A DNA stretch of 64,000 nt from Deltaproteobacteria bacterium (GCA_029261875.1 JAJDAL010000054.1:1-64000); one strand, 5' to 3'. Shown: positions 27,978-36,439, counted from the first letter of the stretch. The notes: generated by a model not told the origin, from the sequence alone. A program made the numbers and translations.

Positions 27978-28840
27978 GTCGGACCACGCTCCGGACCGAG
28001 GTCGAGGATGGCGTGTTCGCCATCACGCTCAGTCGCCCGGAGGCCTACAACACCATCACGCCGGAATTGCGCGACGAGTTGGCAGCGGCGATCGACGAAG
28101 GGGATGCGGATCGCCGAGCGCACGTGATTCTCCTGCAAGCGGAAGGGAAAGCCTTCTGCGCCGGCTACGGGCTCGATTGGTCGACGAAGGCCCAGGCGAG
28201 CGAAGAAAAGACGGGGGAAGGACCGTCGCGGGTCTGGGACTCGGTGTCGGACCTGCGCATGATGGGGAAGTTCGTCGAGACCTACATGAAACTCTGGTAC
28301 GCGAGCAAACCCACGATTGCCGCCGTCCAGGGTTGGTGCATCGGTGGCGGCACCGACATGGTGCTATGTGCGGACCTCGTCGTCGCCGGGGAAGGGGCGT
28401 CGTTTGGTTATCCGCCCGCGCGCGTTTGGGGAACCCCGACCACCAACATGTGGGTCTACCGCATGGGCCTCGAGCAAGCGAAGCGCTACCTCCTGACCGG
28501 CGACGAGATCCCTGCGCCGGAAGCCGCAAGAATCGGTCTCATCCTGGAGACCGTGCCCGATGCGGAACTCCGAGAGCGTTCCTGGACGCTGGCGAAACGC
28601 ATGGCGCGCTTGCCCACCAATCAACTCGTCATGTTGAAACTGCTGTGCAATCAAACCGTCGAGAACATGGGCTTCGCCAACAGCCGAACCCTGGGAACGC
28701 TGTTCGACGGAATCGCGCGCCACACCCAGGAGGGTCTGGATTTCGTCGGCCGAGCGGAGCAGGTCGGGTTCCGCCAGGCAGTCCGCGATCGGGATGATCC
28801 CTTCGGCGATTACGGATCCCGCAAGAGGAGCGGCGAATAG
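27974..28840 (+). CDS. Crotonase / enoyl-CoA hydratase family protein lacking both usual catalytic glutamates
   Basis: A 288-residue crotonase-fold protein. The fold is clear: FAITLSRPEAYNTITPELRD, then FCAGYGLDW for the first oxyanion strand, then QGWCIGGGTDMVLCADL for the second. In enoyl-CoA hydratase the Glu pair lies in GGGxE and in the following FGxPE loop. Here these are GGGTD and FGYPPARVWG, so the first Glu is Asp and the second is missing. It may therefore be an isomerase, hydrolase or other crotonase chemistry rather than a hydratase. It starts at TTG within the TTGA overlap with the BON gene. Confidence 0.85.
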   Translation: MSRTTLRTEVEDGVFAITLSRPEAYNTITPELRDELAAAIDEGDADRRAHVILLQAEGKAFCAGYGLDWSTKAQASEEKTGEGPSRVWDSVSDLRMMGKFVETYMKLWYASKPTIAAVQGWCIGGGTDMVLCADLVVAGEGASFGYPPARVWGTPTTNMWVYRMGLEQAKRYLLTGDEIPAPEAARIGLILETVPDAELRERSWTLAKRMARLPTNQLVMLKLLCNQTVENMGFANSRTLGTLFDGIARHTQEGLDFVGRAEQVGFRQAVRDRDDPFGDYGSRKRSGE

Positions 28841-29259
28841 AGGCGAGGAAGAGGCGGAGTGGGGGCGGGACACACAATCGCTGGAAGTTTGAGCTGCCCC
28901 GAGGGTGCGACCTGACAGCTTGGACAGAACAGCCCGAACTAGCGCGTCGTGTGTCCCTGACCTCCCACTACCCGGGCGTGGATTCGAAAGGCACGAATGT
29001 GCAATTCCGGGGCACGCGATGGGATGCGAACACGGGCAGATCCGACCGAAGCGCAATCGCGGCCGGGGCCCCGAACAAGTGTGGAGGGGAGGACGGTGGG
29101 AGAAAGCTTCCGGCTGCCCCATCTCAGCAGAGGGTGTGCGACAGGGTCTTGGGGGGGCAAGTCTGATTGTATTTTTTCCCGCTTCTCCCACCGTATATGA
29201 ACTGGGCGTGCCTTAATGTGGCACGAAAGTGCCACGCGGCGGCACGAAACCGCGATTTC
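28841..29259. other. 419-bp non-coding region with GCAC-GAAW-GTGC palindromes
   Basis: I see no gene or RNA I can support between the crotonase and the convergent regulator gene. It contains GCACGAATGTGC (28991-29002) and GTGGCAC-GAAA-GTGCCAC (29218-29235, a perfect 7-bp stem), the latter followed by CGCGG/CCGCG around another GGCACGAAA (29235-29254). The 29218-29254 pair of hairpins lies just past the regulator stop on the minus strand and could end its transcript. A plus-strand CTTG-GGGGGG-CAAG with a downstream T-rich stretch near 29150-29177 is a weak terminator candidate for the crotonase gene. Confidence 0.5.
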
Positions 29260-32200
29260 CTAGAGATTCCAATGGATATCGAGGCGCGGGTCCGGGTTGT
29301 AGGAGACGAAGGTCCCGGTCTTGATCGTCGCGTTGAGGTGTTGGGTCAGGGCTTCGTGGTGTTCCGCGAGTCTTCGCAGCGCGGAACGGATCGCCTTGGT
29401 GACGTTGAGGCGCGCGCGTTCGGACTCGGAGTTGCATTTCCGGTCGCGACCCCCAAGGCCGATGGCCCCCGACAATTCCGCCAAGATGAAGTCGATCTCT
29501 TGTTGGCGGAGGCGGGCGCGCTCGGGATCGTTGAAGGCGCTGGCTTCTTCGTGTTCCTCGCGGAGGTCGCGCAAGCGGTCGCGATAGGCGCGTTTGGCCG
29601 CGTCGTCGAGGATCGGGCCGGCGTCGCTGGAATGGGTTTTTACAGGTTCGGTGTTGCCGCGAACCGCCGCGTTGAGGGCTGCAGCGTGAAACTCTTCGCC
29701 CGGGTGATGAAGCAGCTCAGCGATGTACCTGAGTCCGACTTGATCGCGCACGCGGATCATTTTTCCCGCGAACACAACCGTCCAATAATCGCCCTCTTTC
29801 CGAAGTTCGTTTTCGAGCGGGGCCGGTAGCGGCGAGGCGACGGTTGCCACCGGTGCGACTTCCCGGCTCTTGCCGAGCCGGGCGACCAGCCGCCCCATTC
29901 CGAGCTGGTCCGCGGTTTCGCGCGCGCGGGCCAACAAATCCTGGGCGCGTTGCTCGTCGTCGGCGAGTCCGCGTCGACGCAGCATCTCGGCATAGGCGAC
30001 CTGGGTGTTGGCGATCCAGGGGCGAGCTCCCATCCGCGCATTCATCGCGAGAGCAGATTCGAAATGGCGGGCGGCGTCGGACCCGCGATCGCAAGCGTCG
30101 GCGAGCAGGCCCAGGTAGTGATGGGTCGAGCCCAAACAGGCGATTCCCAGACCGAGCGTCGCGTTCTGCTCCGCGTGGGGCGTGAGAATCGCGTAGAGCC
30201 GTTCCGCGTGATCGCGCGCGCCAATCTCGGCGGCGGTTTCCGCGAGCAGGAGCAAGGAGAACAATCCGTGTCGATCGTCTCGAAGTCGATCGAAACCACT
30301 GGCGGCGAAGCGCTCCAACTCCGCACGCGCAGCTTCCACATATCCGAGATCGCAGTGGACGCGCGTCAAGGTCGCGCGCCAGCCCGGCAGAGTAGGAGAC
30401 TGGGATGCGCGCCGTTTCAGGGGTTCTTCGAGTTCGCGAAGCCGTCCCTGGTGCGTTCGCGCGAAGAAGATCTGCGCGGTGAATACCTGGGACGCACTGC
30501 GCGGGATGAAGTGCTCGCCCATGTTGGCTGCATCCTGGGCGAAACGCTCGACGTCTTCGAAGTGGCCATCGAGAAGCGCGCGCAGGGCGCGGTAACGCAA
30601 TACAGACCAGAGGAAACTCGGACGCTGAAGCTCTTCCGCTCCAGCGGCGAAGATTTCGAGCTCTGCGTCCGCGGCCGCGATGTCGCCGACTTCGAGCAGT
30701 GCGAGGAGGCGCCAGCTGCGGCCGGCGAGTTCCAGAACCCGATCGTTGGCGCTTTCCGCCAAACGAACGATTTCTCCGGCTCCCTCCAGACGCTCGTGGA
30801 CATGCGCGGGGTCGTAGTCGGTCCATTGACGCTGGAGCAACGTGAAGGCCAGCACGCTGGGTTCGTTCTCGAGGCGCGCCAACTCGATGGCTTCGCGACC
30901 CAAACGGTCCGAGCGTTCCGGTTCCCGGGAAAGCCCCAAGGCAACCGACAATCGGCTCGTGAGTTTTGCGCGGAGTCCGCGGTGGGCGTCGCCCAGGGCC
31001 GTGATGGCCCCTTCTATCTCGTCCACCAGAGATTTCTCGACCCATTCGTAGTCGATCGCGACGCTACTCAGGCCGAGCGCCGCCTGAGCGCGCTGGACAT
31101 GGAGGCCGGCGCGCTTGGAAATCTCCAGAGCGCGGACGAACACCGCCCGGGCCTTGGCTGCGTCTCCGGCGCTCTCACAAGCATTTCCCAGGGCGACGGT
31201 CAGCTCGGCCTGTTCGCGATCTTCGGCACCCGTGCGAAGTTCGAGTGCCTGGAGTGCGCGTTCGAGGTGGGTGACCGCTTGCTCGTAGGCGAGCATGTCG
31301 CGGGCTTGTTCGGCCGCGCAACGCGCATACCGAACTGCGCGATCGGCCTGGCCCAAGGGGGCGGCCTGGAAAAAGTGGTAGGACAGCTCCGAAAGGTACG
31401 GGGCCAGGTTTCCGTCGGCGCGCGCTTCCAGGGCTTCGGCAACGCGCGCATGGAGACTCAAGCGGCGCGAGGCGGTCAGCTCTTCGTAGAGCGCGTCCTG
31501 CAGAATGGCGTGGGAAAAACGATAGCGACCCGGAACGCCATCGACCTCCGTGACGACGTGGGCCTGACTGGCTGCGTCGAGGGTGGCGAGCAAATTGGAT
31601 TGGGATTGCTGGGATACCGGTTCCAGGATGGAGAGATCGAAGCGGCGCCCGATTACACAGGCACAGCGCAATACGTGGAGAATGTCTTCGGAGAGGTATT
31701 GGAAGCGGTGACGCACCAGATCCCGAACGCTGCGGGGAAGCGAAATGCGCTGGACCGCGGAGGAATGGCCCATGGTGTCTTCCGACAGCATCATCCGAAC
31801 GGTTTCCGTAACGAAGAACGGGTTGCCTTCGGTCTTCTCGTGAATGCGTTTGGTGAGGGCTTTGGGAATGCGCGTGCCCGCGACATTTTCGATCAGCTGC
31901 TGGGTTTCCTGTAGGGAGAGCCCGCGGAGCGCGATTTGGCGGCAGGTGGGCCGTGTGCGCAAGCTTTCGAAACTATCGTTGGCGGGGGCCGGCCGAGTTG
32001 CGATCAGATCCCGGTAGGAGCCGAGTACCAACAGGTTGGCATCCGCGATCTCGCGCGTCAGGAAGCGCATGAGCAGGACCGTCGAGGGGTCGGCCCAGTG
32101 CAGGTCATCGAGGAAAAGCAGCAACGGCGTGTCTTGGCCGAGCTTCTTCAGAAAGAGTGTGATGCCATCGAACAGCCGAAAGCGGGTTTGTTCGGAATCG

Positions 32201-32625
32201 AGCAGCGAATCCGTAGCGCCGCGTGCAGCCGGGCGGCGCAATTCCGGGATGAGTTCCCCGAGTACCGAAGCGGCGGGGCCGAGTTCGCGGCAAAGTGCTT
32301 CGGCATCGACGTCGCGGGTGAGATCTCGGAGCACCTGGACCCAGGGCCAGAAAGGCGGTGTTCCCGGGGTTTCCTGACAGCGACCGGTCACGATTCGAAG
32401 TCCGGCGTCGCGCGCGTACTCGGCGATCTCCGCCGCGGTGCGGCTCTTCCCGATCCCGGGTTCGCCGACCAGCATGATCGCCCGCCCGGACCCGTGGCCC
32501 ACGTGGTCGACAGCGGATTTCAGCTCTTCGAGAATCGACTCGCGCCCGACGAAACCGCGCGCTTGTTCGGCGGAACGGTCCGTCCAGGGGGCCCTCTCCA
32601 GATTTCGACTTCGTGCTTCACTCAA
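29260..32625 (-). CDS. MalT-like AAA ATPase / TPR regulator with conserved C-terminal domain
   Basis: An 1,121-residue cytosolic signalling ATPase. Residues 20-300 form a STAND/AAA-16 type NTPase with Walker A GEPGIGKS at 54-61, Walker B LLLFLDDLHW and QIALRGLSLQETQQLI. Then come a winged-helix-like stretch (SLPRSVRDLVRHRFQYLSED) and about 450 residues of TPR-like helical repeats. The last 170 residues start at YWTVVFAGKMIRVRDQVGLRY and end TGTFVSYNPDPRLDIHWNL. They are shared with the next gene upstream, so this is a distinct domain. No LuxR-type helix-turn-helix is visible. It starts at TTG 32625, with only a weak ribosome site. Its ligand and targets are unknown. Confidence 0.82.
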   Translation of the reverse strand: MSEARSRNLERAPWTDRSAEQARGFVGRESILEELKSAVDHVGHGSGRAIMLVGEPGIGKSRTAAEIAEYARDAGLRIVTGRCQETPGTPPFWPWVQVLRDLTRDVDAEALCRELGPAASVLGELIPELRRPAARGATDSLLDSEQTRFRLFDGITLFLKKLGQDTPLLLFLDDLHWADPSTVLLMRFLTREIADANLLVLGSYRDLIATRPAPANDSFESLRTRPTCRQIALRGLSLQETQQLIENVAGTRIPKALTKRIHEKTEGNPFFVTETVRMMLSEDTMGHSSAVQRISLPRSVRDLVRHRFQYLSEDILHVLRCACVIGRRFDLSILEPVSQQSQSNLLATLDAASQAHVVTEVDGVPGRYRFSHAILQDALYEELTASRRLSLHARVAEALEARADGNLAPYLSELSYHFFQAAPLGQADRAVRYARCAAEQARDMLAYEQAVTHLERALQALELRTGAEDREQAELTVALGNACESAGDAAKARAVFVRALEISKRAGLHVQRAQAALGLSSVAIDYEWVEKSLVDEIEGAITALGDAHRGLRAKLTSRLSVALGLSREPERSDRLGREAIELARLENEPSVLAFTLLQRQWTDYDPAHVHERLEGAGEIVRLAESANDRVLELAGRSWRLLALLEVGDIAAADAELEIFAAGAEELQRPSFLWSVLRYRALRALLDGHFEDVERFAQDAANMGEHFIPRSASQVFTAQIFFARTHQGRLRELEEPLKRRASQSPTLPGWRATLTRVHCDLGYVEAARAELERFAASGFDRLRDDRHGLFSLLLLAETAAEIGARDHAERLYAILTPHAEQNATLGLGIACLGSTHHYLGLLADACDRGSDAARHFESALAMNARMGARPWIANTQVAYAEMLRRRGLADDEQRAQDLLARARETADQLGMGRLVARLGKSREVAPVATVASPLPAPLENELRKEGDYWTVVFAGKMIRVRDQVGLRYIAELLHHPGEEFHAAALNAAVRGNTEPVKTHSSDAGPILDDAAKRAYRDRLRDLREEHEEASAFNDPERARLRQQEIDFILAELSGAIGLGGRDRKCNSESERARLNVTKAIRSALRRLAEHHEALTQHLNATIKTGTFVSYNPDPRLDIHWNL

Positions 32626-32854
32626 ACCTGTCGCTTCTCCCAGGAACAGAATCTCATAGGGAGTCTGTCCCTGGGAAGGTCGGCACGCGTCCGGGACTGA
32701 TGGTTATTGAGATCAATCGGGTCGATCGGCACCAAGAGCGATTGAAAACGTCGAAAAACCGTTTCGATTTTTTGGTGTTGCCCGGTTTCTGGGCCGATCC
32801 GGGGAGCGTCGAACCCCGCGCAAGTGGCGGGTTTAACATGATAAAGGGGGGGTC

Positions 32855-33676
32855 CTAGATGTCCCAGGCGATCGGAAGGTCGGGAGCCGGGCAATAGGAC
32901 ACGAAGATTCCCGTGCGAATCGAAGAGGTCAGGTGAGTTCCCAGACTGGAGTCGAGTTTCGCGATATTGGCGATCGCGGAGCGAAGGTTGCGCGTGACAC
33001 TGACGCGAGCACGCTCGCTGTTGGACCCCAGCGTCCGGTCTCGCCCGGAGAGCCCCACGGCGCGATTGAGTTCCGCGTCGAGAAACGCGATCTCGGCTTC
33101 CACGTTTTCGACGGGTTCGCGCCGTTTCCGGAGAAGGGATCGCTCCGCCCGCAGTTCGTCGAGGCGTCGGCGGTAGCTTCGCTTGGCTTCGCGGTCGAGG
33201 ATCGCTCCGCCGTCTGCGGCCGAGACGCGCGGGGAAGCGTCCGGGTCCGGGCTTCGATGGGTGAGCGCGATCAGTTCTGCGGCATGGACTTCCTCGCCGG
33301 GCGAGGCGAGCAGGCAGGCGAGGTAGCGCAGGCCCTTCTGGTCTTTGAGGCGCAACAGGCGGTCGCCGTAGCGAAGGGTCCAGAAATCCCCGTCGCGACG
33401 GAATCGGTGGATTTCGCATGGGTCTTCACGGCTTCCAGCCGACCCGCCCATTTCGCATTCGGCGGCGCGAACCCGATCGAGGAGCGGTGCCATGCCCAGC
33501 TCCGTTGCGGTCTCTCGGGCGCGTTGTAGGAGTTCGTGGATTCCCCCAGCGCCGGCGCGGGCATTCGAATCCGATCGGGCCCGCGCGAGTCCAGATCGCG
33601 CATGCGCGACACCGGGTCGGTTCGCGATGGCGGTGTCGGATAGTGCTGCCGATTGTTTGCCGCTCACGACTCCCAC
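32855..33676 (-). CDS. Stand-alone copy of the regulator's C-terminal domain
   Basis: A 273-residue protein. From residue 95 on (FWTLRYGDRLLRLKDQKGLRY, AILDREAKRSYRRRLDELRA, GLSGRDRTLGSNSERARVSV, RTGIFVSYCPAPDLPIAWDI) it matches the last 170 residues of the 1,121-residue regulator downstream, motif for motif. It also keeps a short piece of preceding helix (LLQRARETATELGMAPLLDRV), equivalent to the last TPR of the large protein, but lacks the ATPase. It is either a truncated duplicate or a functional partner. GTG 33676 follows AGAGGGAGAA closely; GTG 33667 is equally possible. It is separated from the large regulator gene by 229 bp with no clear terminator. Confidence 0.75.
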   Translation of the reverse strand: MGVVSGKQSAALSDTAIANRPGVAHARSGLARARSDSNARAGAGGIHELLQRARETATELGMAPLLDRVRAAECEMGGSAGSREDPCEIHRFRRDGDFWTLRYGDRLLRLKDQKGLRYLACLLASPGEEVHAAELIALTHRSPDPDASPRVSAADGGAILDREAKRSYRRRLDELRAERSLLRKRREPVENVEAEIAFLDAELNRAVGLSGRDRTLGSNSERARVSVTRNLRSAIANIAKLDSSLGTHLTSSIRTGIFVSYCPAPDLPIAWDI

Positions 33677-33751
33677 TTCTCCCTCTGTTGTGAGTGGCCA
33701 CAGCGGATCGAAAAGTGGTGTCGTTGGGCTCCGATGGCCCCGCGCGCGAGC

Positions 33752-34702
33752 CTAGAGCGAGCGGCTACGACGCCGGGCGGCGGCCAGGCCGAGGGTACCG
33801 AGGCTCATGAGCACCCAGGTCGAAGGCTCCGGAACGACGGTGAAGCCCAGGAGCATGCTCTGGTCTTCGAAGACGACCCAGAACTCCTGACCGTTGACCG
33901 CGATGCCTTCGGGATCGTTGCAGCCGTCGCCGTCGCGCATTTCGTCGCAGCCGGCGATGTTCAGCGTGAGGCCCTGCATGTCTTCGGTCTGATCGACGAT
34001 GGCGCCCGTGGTGGGATCCATCAGGAAGATGCGCGAGCGATTACCGCCGGAACTGTCGTCGGAGAACATGATGAGGTTGCCGAACAGATCCATGCCCGAG
34101 GGGTCATCGAAGGGATCACCCGGCGTCGGAAAGTTGTTCAGAACCGATCCGTCGAGGCCAATCTCGATGATGCGGCCATTTTCATTGACCCCTTCCTCGT
34201 CGCCAAAGAAGACCGTGTTGTTTGCGACGTGGAAGAACGCGGACTCGTTCTCCGGTGGGAAACCTCCGACGCTCGGCAAGCTGATGTCGATGCCGCCGGC
34301 AATCACCGAGCCGTCGACGGCGGAGATTTCCACGACGCGCTGGTCTTTGGCGAGCGAGGCGAGCAGGTTGCCGTTCGGGAGCAGGTCGAGACCCCGCATG
34401 GCTTCGAAGTTGACGGTGAAGCTTCCGAGATCCGAACCGTCGCTGCCGACTTTCTGGATGACGGTGATGTCGTTGAAGCCCTGGGGGATTTCGCGGCTTA
34501 CGTAGAGAATGTCGATGCCGCCGGGGCCCGCACCGGGATCGATGGCGAGTCCCTCGGGCTCGGGGGCGAGGCTGATCAAGTCGATCGCGACGTTGAACTG
34601 GATCTCGAGGGCCTGACTGGCCGTGGATCCAAGCGCGACTCCCGCCGCCAATACACCGAGGGCCAAACCTCGAACCGAAACAAGACCGAACCGCTTTGTC
34701 AT
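33752..34702 (-). CDS. PEP-CTERM surface protein, beta-propeller-like
   Basis: A 316-residue exported protein. The signal peptide begins MTKRFGLVSVRGLALGVLAA and the mature part begins near LEIQFNV. Repeated strand motifs (EPEGLAIDPGAG, RGLDLLPNGNLLASL, DPSGMDLFGNLIMFSDD, DPEGIAVNGQEFWVVFED) suggest a six-bladed NHL/SMP-30-like propeller. The C-terminus carries a PEP-CTERM sorting signal: VPEPSTW, a hydrophobic helix, then RRRSRS. Such tails are recognised and cut by exosortase (EpsH/XrtA) in exopolysaccharide-producing bacteria. No exosortase is in the window. ATG 34702 has GGGAG seven bases upstream and is preferred over 34735. Confidence 0.85.
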   Translation of the reverse strand: MTKRFGLVSVRGLALGVLAAGVALGSTASQALEIQFNVAIDLISLAPEPEGLAIDPGAGPGGIDILYVSREIPQGFNDITVIQKVGSDGSDLGSFTVNFEAMRGLDLLPNGNLLASLAKDQRVVEISAVDGSVIAGGIDISLPSVGGFPPENESAFFHVANNTVFFGDEEGVNENGRIIEIGLDGSVLNNFPTPGDPFDDPSGMDLFGNLIMFSDDSSGGNRSRIFLMDPTTGAIVDQTEDMQGLTLNIAGCDEMRDGDGCNDPEGIAVNGQEFWVVFEDQSMLLGFTVVPEPSTWVLMSLGTLGLAAARRRSRSL

Positions 34703-34797
34703 CTCTGTACTCCCAAGACTCGCGTTTGGACGCACGGGGCGCTCGACGAGAGCGGCCCGTGTGCGTTGAAAATCTCCGAGGGGCTATCCCACCAAAC

Positions 34798-34814
34798 TTG
34801 ACGGAAGCTGTCAA
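34798..34814. promoter_or_regulatory. Inverted repeat TTGAC-N7-GTCAA, operator candidate
   Basis: A perfect 5-7-5 dyad about 100 bp upstream of the PEP-CTERM gene start and about 90 bp past the pilin stop. It could bind a dimeric regulator. On the minus strand it also contains a TTGACA -35-like hexamer, but no convincing -10 follows. Confidence 0.35.
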
Positions 34815-34904
34815 CGGGAATGTTCCCCAAGGTCTTGTTCCAAAGGGGAAAAACGCTGAAATCCCCCAGGGGGGCGCTCTCGATCGGAGGTACTTTGGAG
34901 GGAG

Positions 34905-35390
34905 CTAGGGGATGGGGAGGATTTCGGTTTGGCCGGTGGCGGGGTCGTAGCGAAAGGCACTTCCGTTCGAGTAGGTGAACAGGGCCTTGGGGGACACCGG
35001 GGGGCCGACGCGGGTGACGACCCAATCTCCATCGGGACCGGTATCGAGGCCGCCGGTGACCAGGCCACCGAACAGGTTGAGGACCGCAATCCTTTCGTCG
35101 GGCTCCTGGACTGCATCCTCGAGGGCGGGCCAGCCCGCGTTAGTGACGGAGATCAACACGCCGTCGCCCCGATCCACGGGATTCTGACGCCGGTTCGTGA
35201 GCCAGACGGCGTGGATGAGTTTGGCGCTCGAGTCGAAGGCGCTGCGGGTGGTCTCGAACGTGGTCTCGTGGGCGCGTGCCGCGGTATCGACGTACCGGGG
35301 TAGGGCGATAGCGGCGAGGATCCCCAGGATGACGATGACGACGACCAACTCCATCAGCGTAAAAGCTTGCTTACGTGTCTGTCGGGCCAT
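34905..35390 (-). CDS. Type IV prepilin, MshA-like
   Basis: A 161-residue prepilin. The short positive leader MARQTRKQA is followed by FTLMELVVVIVILGILAA, the class III signal cleaved and N-methylated by PilD, with Glu5 of the mature pilin present. The residue before the cleavage point is Ala rather than the usual Gly. IVILGILAAIALPRYVD is typical of MSHA pilins and type II pseudopilins. The C-terminal globular part is short and lacks an obvious Cys pair. ATG 35390 has AGGAG seven bases upstream, and a sigma-54 promoter lies 33-48 bp upstream. It fits an MSHA-like pilus together with the MshQ-like genes at 0.8-19.4 kb. Confidence 0.87.
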   Translation of the reverse strand: MARQTRKQAFTLMELVVVIVILGILAAIALPRYVDTAARAHETTFETTRSAFDSSAKLIHAVWLTNRRQNPVDRGDGVLISVTNAGWPALEDAVQEPDERIAVLNLFGGLVTGGLDTGPDGDWVVTRVGPPVSPKALFTYSNGSAFRYDPATGQTEILPIP

Positions 35391-35422
35391 GTTGGTTCTC
35401 CTGAGCGCGTGTCCACATCGAT

Positions 35423-35438
35423 CGCAAAGGCCGTGCCA
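35423..35438 (-). promoter_or_regulatory. Near-perfect sigma-54 (RpoN) promoter of the pilin gene
   Basis: Minus-strand TGGCACGGCCTTTGCG matches TGGCACGNNNNTTGC exactly, with GG and GC in the correct register. Transcription should start near 35411, leaving a leader of about 20 nt that contains AGGAG before ATG 35390. Sigma-54 control is well known for pilin genes and needs an enhancer-binding activator, which is not visible in the window. Confidence 0.85.
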
Positions 35439-35719
35439 CCTCCAGTGCTGTGCAGGTGTCGAGCAAACCGCTGGAATTCCCGTCGGAAATCCCGCCTAGA
35501 CCCTGCAGGTGACGTCGCTCGGCGGGGAAAATTTTTTCCTTTTCTGAGCTTTCCCTGCCTCCGGAGACAACGGCGCGTCGCGTCGGACGGGTGGCGAATG
35601 TCGAAATTTCGTATCGGCAGGCACCGCCGAAGGCTTACTCCCGGGCGCGAAAGCCCAGTTCAAGTCCGCGTCGCACCTCACCGATTTTCCCCTTATTCCC
35701 CTGCAGGTGAGGTCTCGTC
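35439..35719. other. Divergent pilin/EAL intergenic region with repeated CCCTGCAGGTGA
   Basis: The pilin and EAL start codons are 329 bp apart. This part holds two exact copies of CCCTGCAGGTGA (35501-35512 and 35699-35710, same orientation). The second supplies part of the EAL ribosome site (GGTGAGG before TTG 35720). A related GTGCAGGTG lies near 35453. There is also an A/T block near 35526-35545, possibly a promoter region. No riboswitch or gene is seen. Confidence 0.4.
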
Positions 35720-36439
35720 TTGGCGGCTGGGCTCGAGGAGTCGTTTGAGCAGGCGTTGCGATCCCTTTGGATCGCGTTCCAGCCGGTCGTCCGAGCTGGG
35801 CCACGCGACACCTTCGGCTTCGAGGCGTTGGTGCGCTCGAGCCATTCGACCCTAAGCAACCCTCCGGCGCTGTTCGACACCGCGGATCAATTGGGCTGCG
35901 TGATGGAACTCGAGCAAGCCATCCGTCGCTGCGTGGCGGAGCGGGTTTCGAACGCACCGGATGGGACGGTTCTGCTCGTCAACCTGCACCCGATGTCCCT
36001 CAACGACCCGGATCTGTTCTCCAACGATGACCCCCTGTTCCCGTGGGCCGAGCGAATCGTGCTCGAAGTCACCGAGCGCGCATCGCTCGAAACCGTGGTC
36101 GATGTGGAGGAGAAGGTGGCCGAGTTGCGGCGTCGCGGTTTCCGCATCGCCATCGACGACCTCGGGTCGGGCTACGCGGGGCTGACGAGCTTGGCGCTGT
36201 TGCACCCGGAATTCGTGAAGTTCGACATGTCGCTCGTTCGCGATGTCGAAATGTCCCAGACCAAGAGTCGTCTGATTGGATCCATGGCTTCGCTGTGTCG
36301 CGAACTCGGAATCCAAACCGTTGCCGAAGGAATCGAGCGCCCGGCGGAACGGGATCGGATCGTGGACCTCGGGTGTGACTACATGCAGGGTTACTTGTTC
36401 GGAAGGCCCGCAAAGGGATTCGCGCCGGGATGCGGTTGA
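35720..36439 (+). CDS. Stand-alone EAL-domain cyclic-di-GMP phosphodiesterase
   Basis: A 239-residue single-domain EAL protein, which would linearise c-di-GMP to pGpG in the cytosol. All metal and catalytic positions are present: EAL at 35-37, Asn88 (VNLHP), Glu116 (LEVTE), Asp146-Asp147 (IDDLGSGYAG), Lys167 (FVKFD), Glu203 (AEGIE) and Gln223 (MQGYLFGRP). It should therefore be active rather than a degenerate receptor. There is no sensor, GGDEF or membrane segment. It starts at TTG 35720 with GGTGAGG seven bases upstream. It is divergent from the pilin gene and in the same neighbourhood as two c-di-GMP riboswitches, so local control of the second messenger is plausible. Confidence 0.92.
   Translation: MAAGLEESFEQALRSLWIAFQPVVRAGPRDTFGFEALVRSSHSTLSNPPALFDTADQLGCVMELEQAIRRCVAERVSNAPDGTVLLVNLHPMSLNDPDLFSNDDPLFPWAERIVLEVTERASLETVVDVEEKVAELRRRGFRIAIDDLGSGYAGLTSLALLHPEFVKFDMSLVRDVEMSQTKSRLIGSMASLCRELGIQTVAEGIERPAERDRIVDLGCDYMQGYLFGRPAKGFAPGCG

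Noticed and set aside
28975-29010. tRNA-like T-arm around GGATTCGAA
   Set aside because: No acceptor stem, anticodon arm or 5-bp T-stem can be built around it.
29219-29235. Sigma-54 promoter TGGCACGAAAGTGCCA
   Set aside because: GG and GC are one base too close compared with the GG-N10-GC spacing, and the sequence is a perfect hairpin.
34852-34882. Terminator after the pilin gene (CCCC/GGGG with a later T run on the minus strand)
   Set aside because: The stem is only about 4 bp and the T run is more than 10 bases away, too weak to list as a feature.
35620-35680. Third c-di-GMP aptamer near GGGCGCGAAAGCCCAG upstream of the EAL gene
   Set aside because: There is no GGCAAA arm, no GAAA-closed P1b and no matching 3' half, so the similarity is limited to one short stem.
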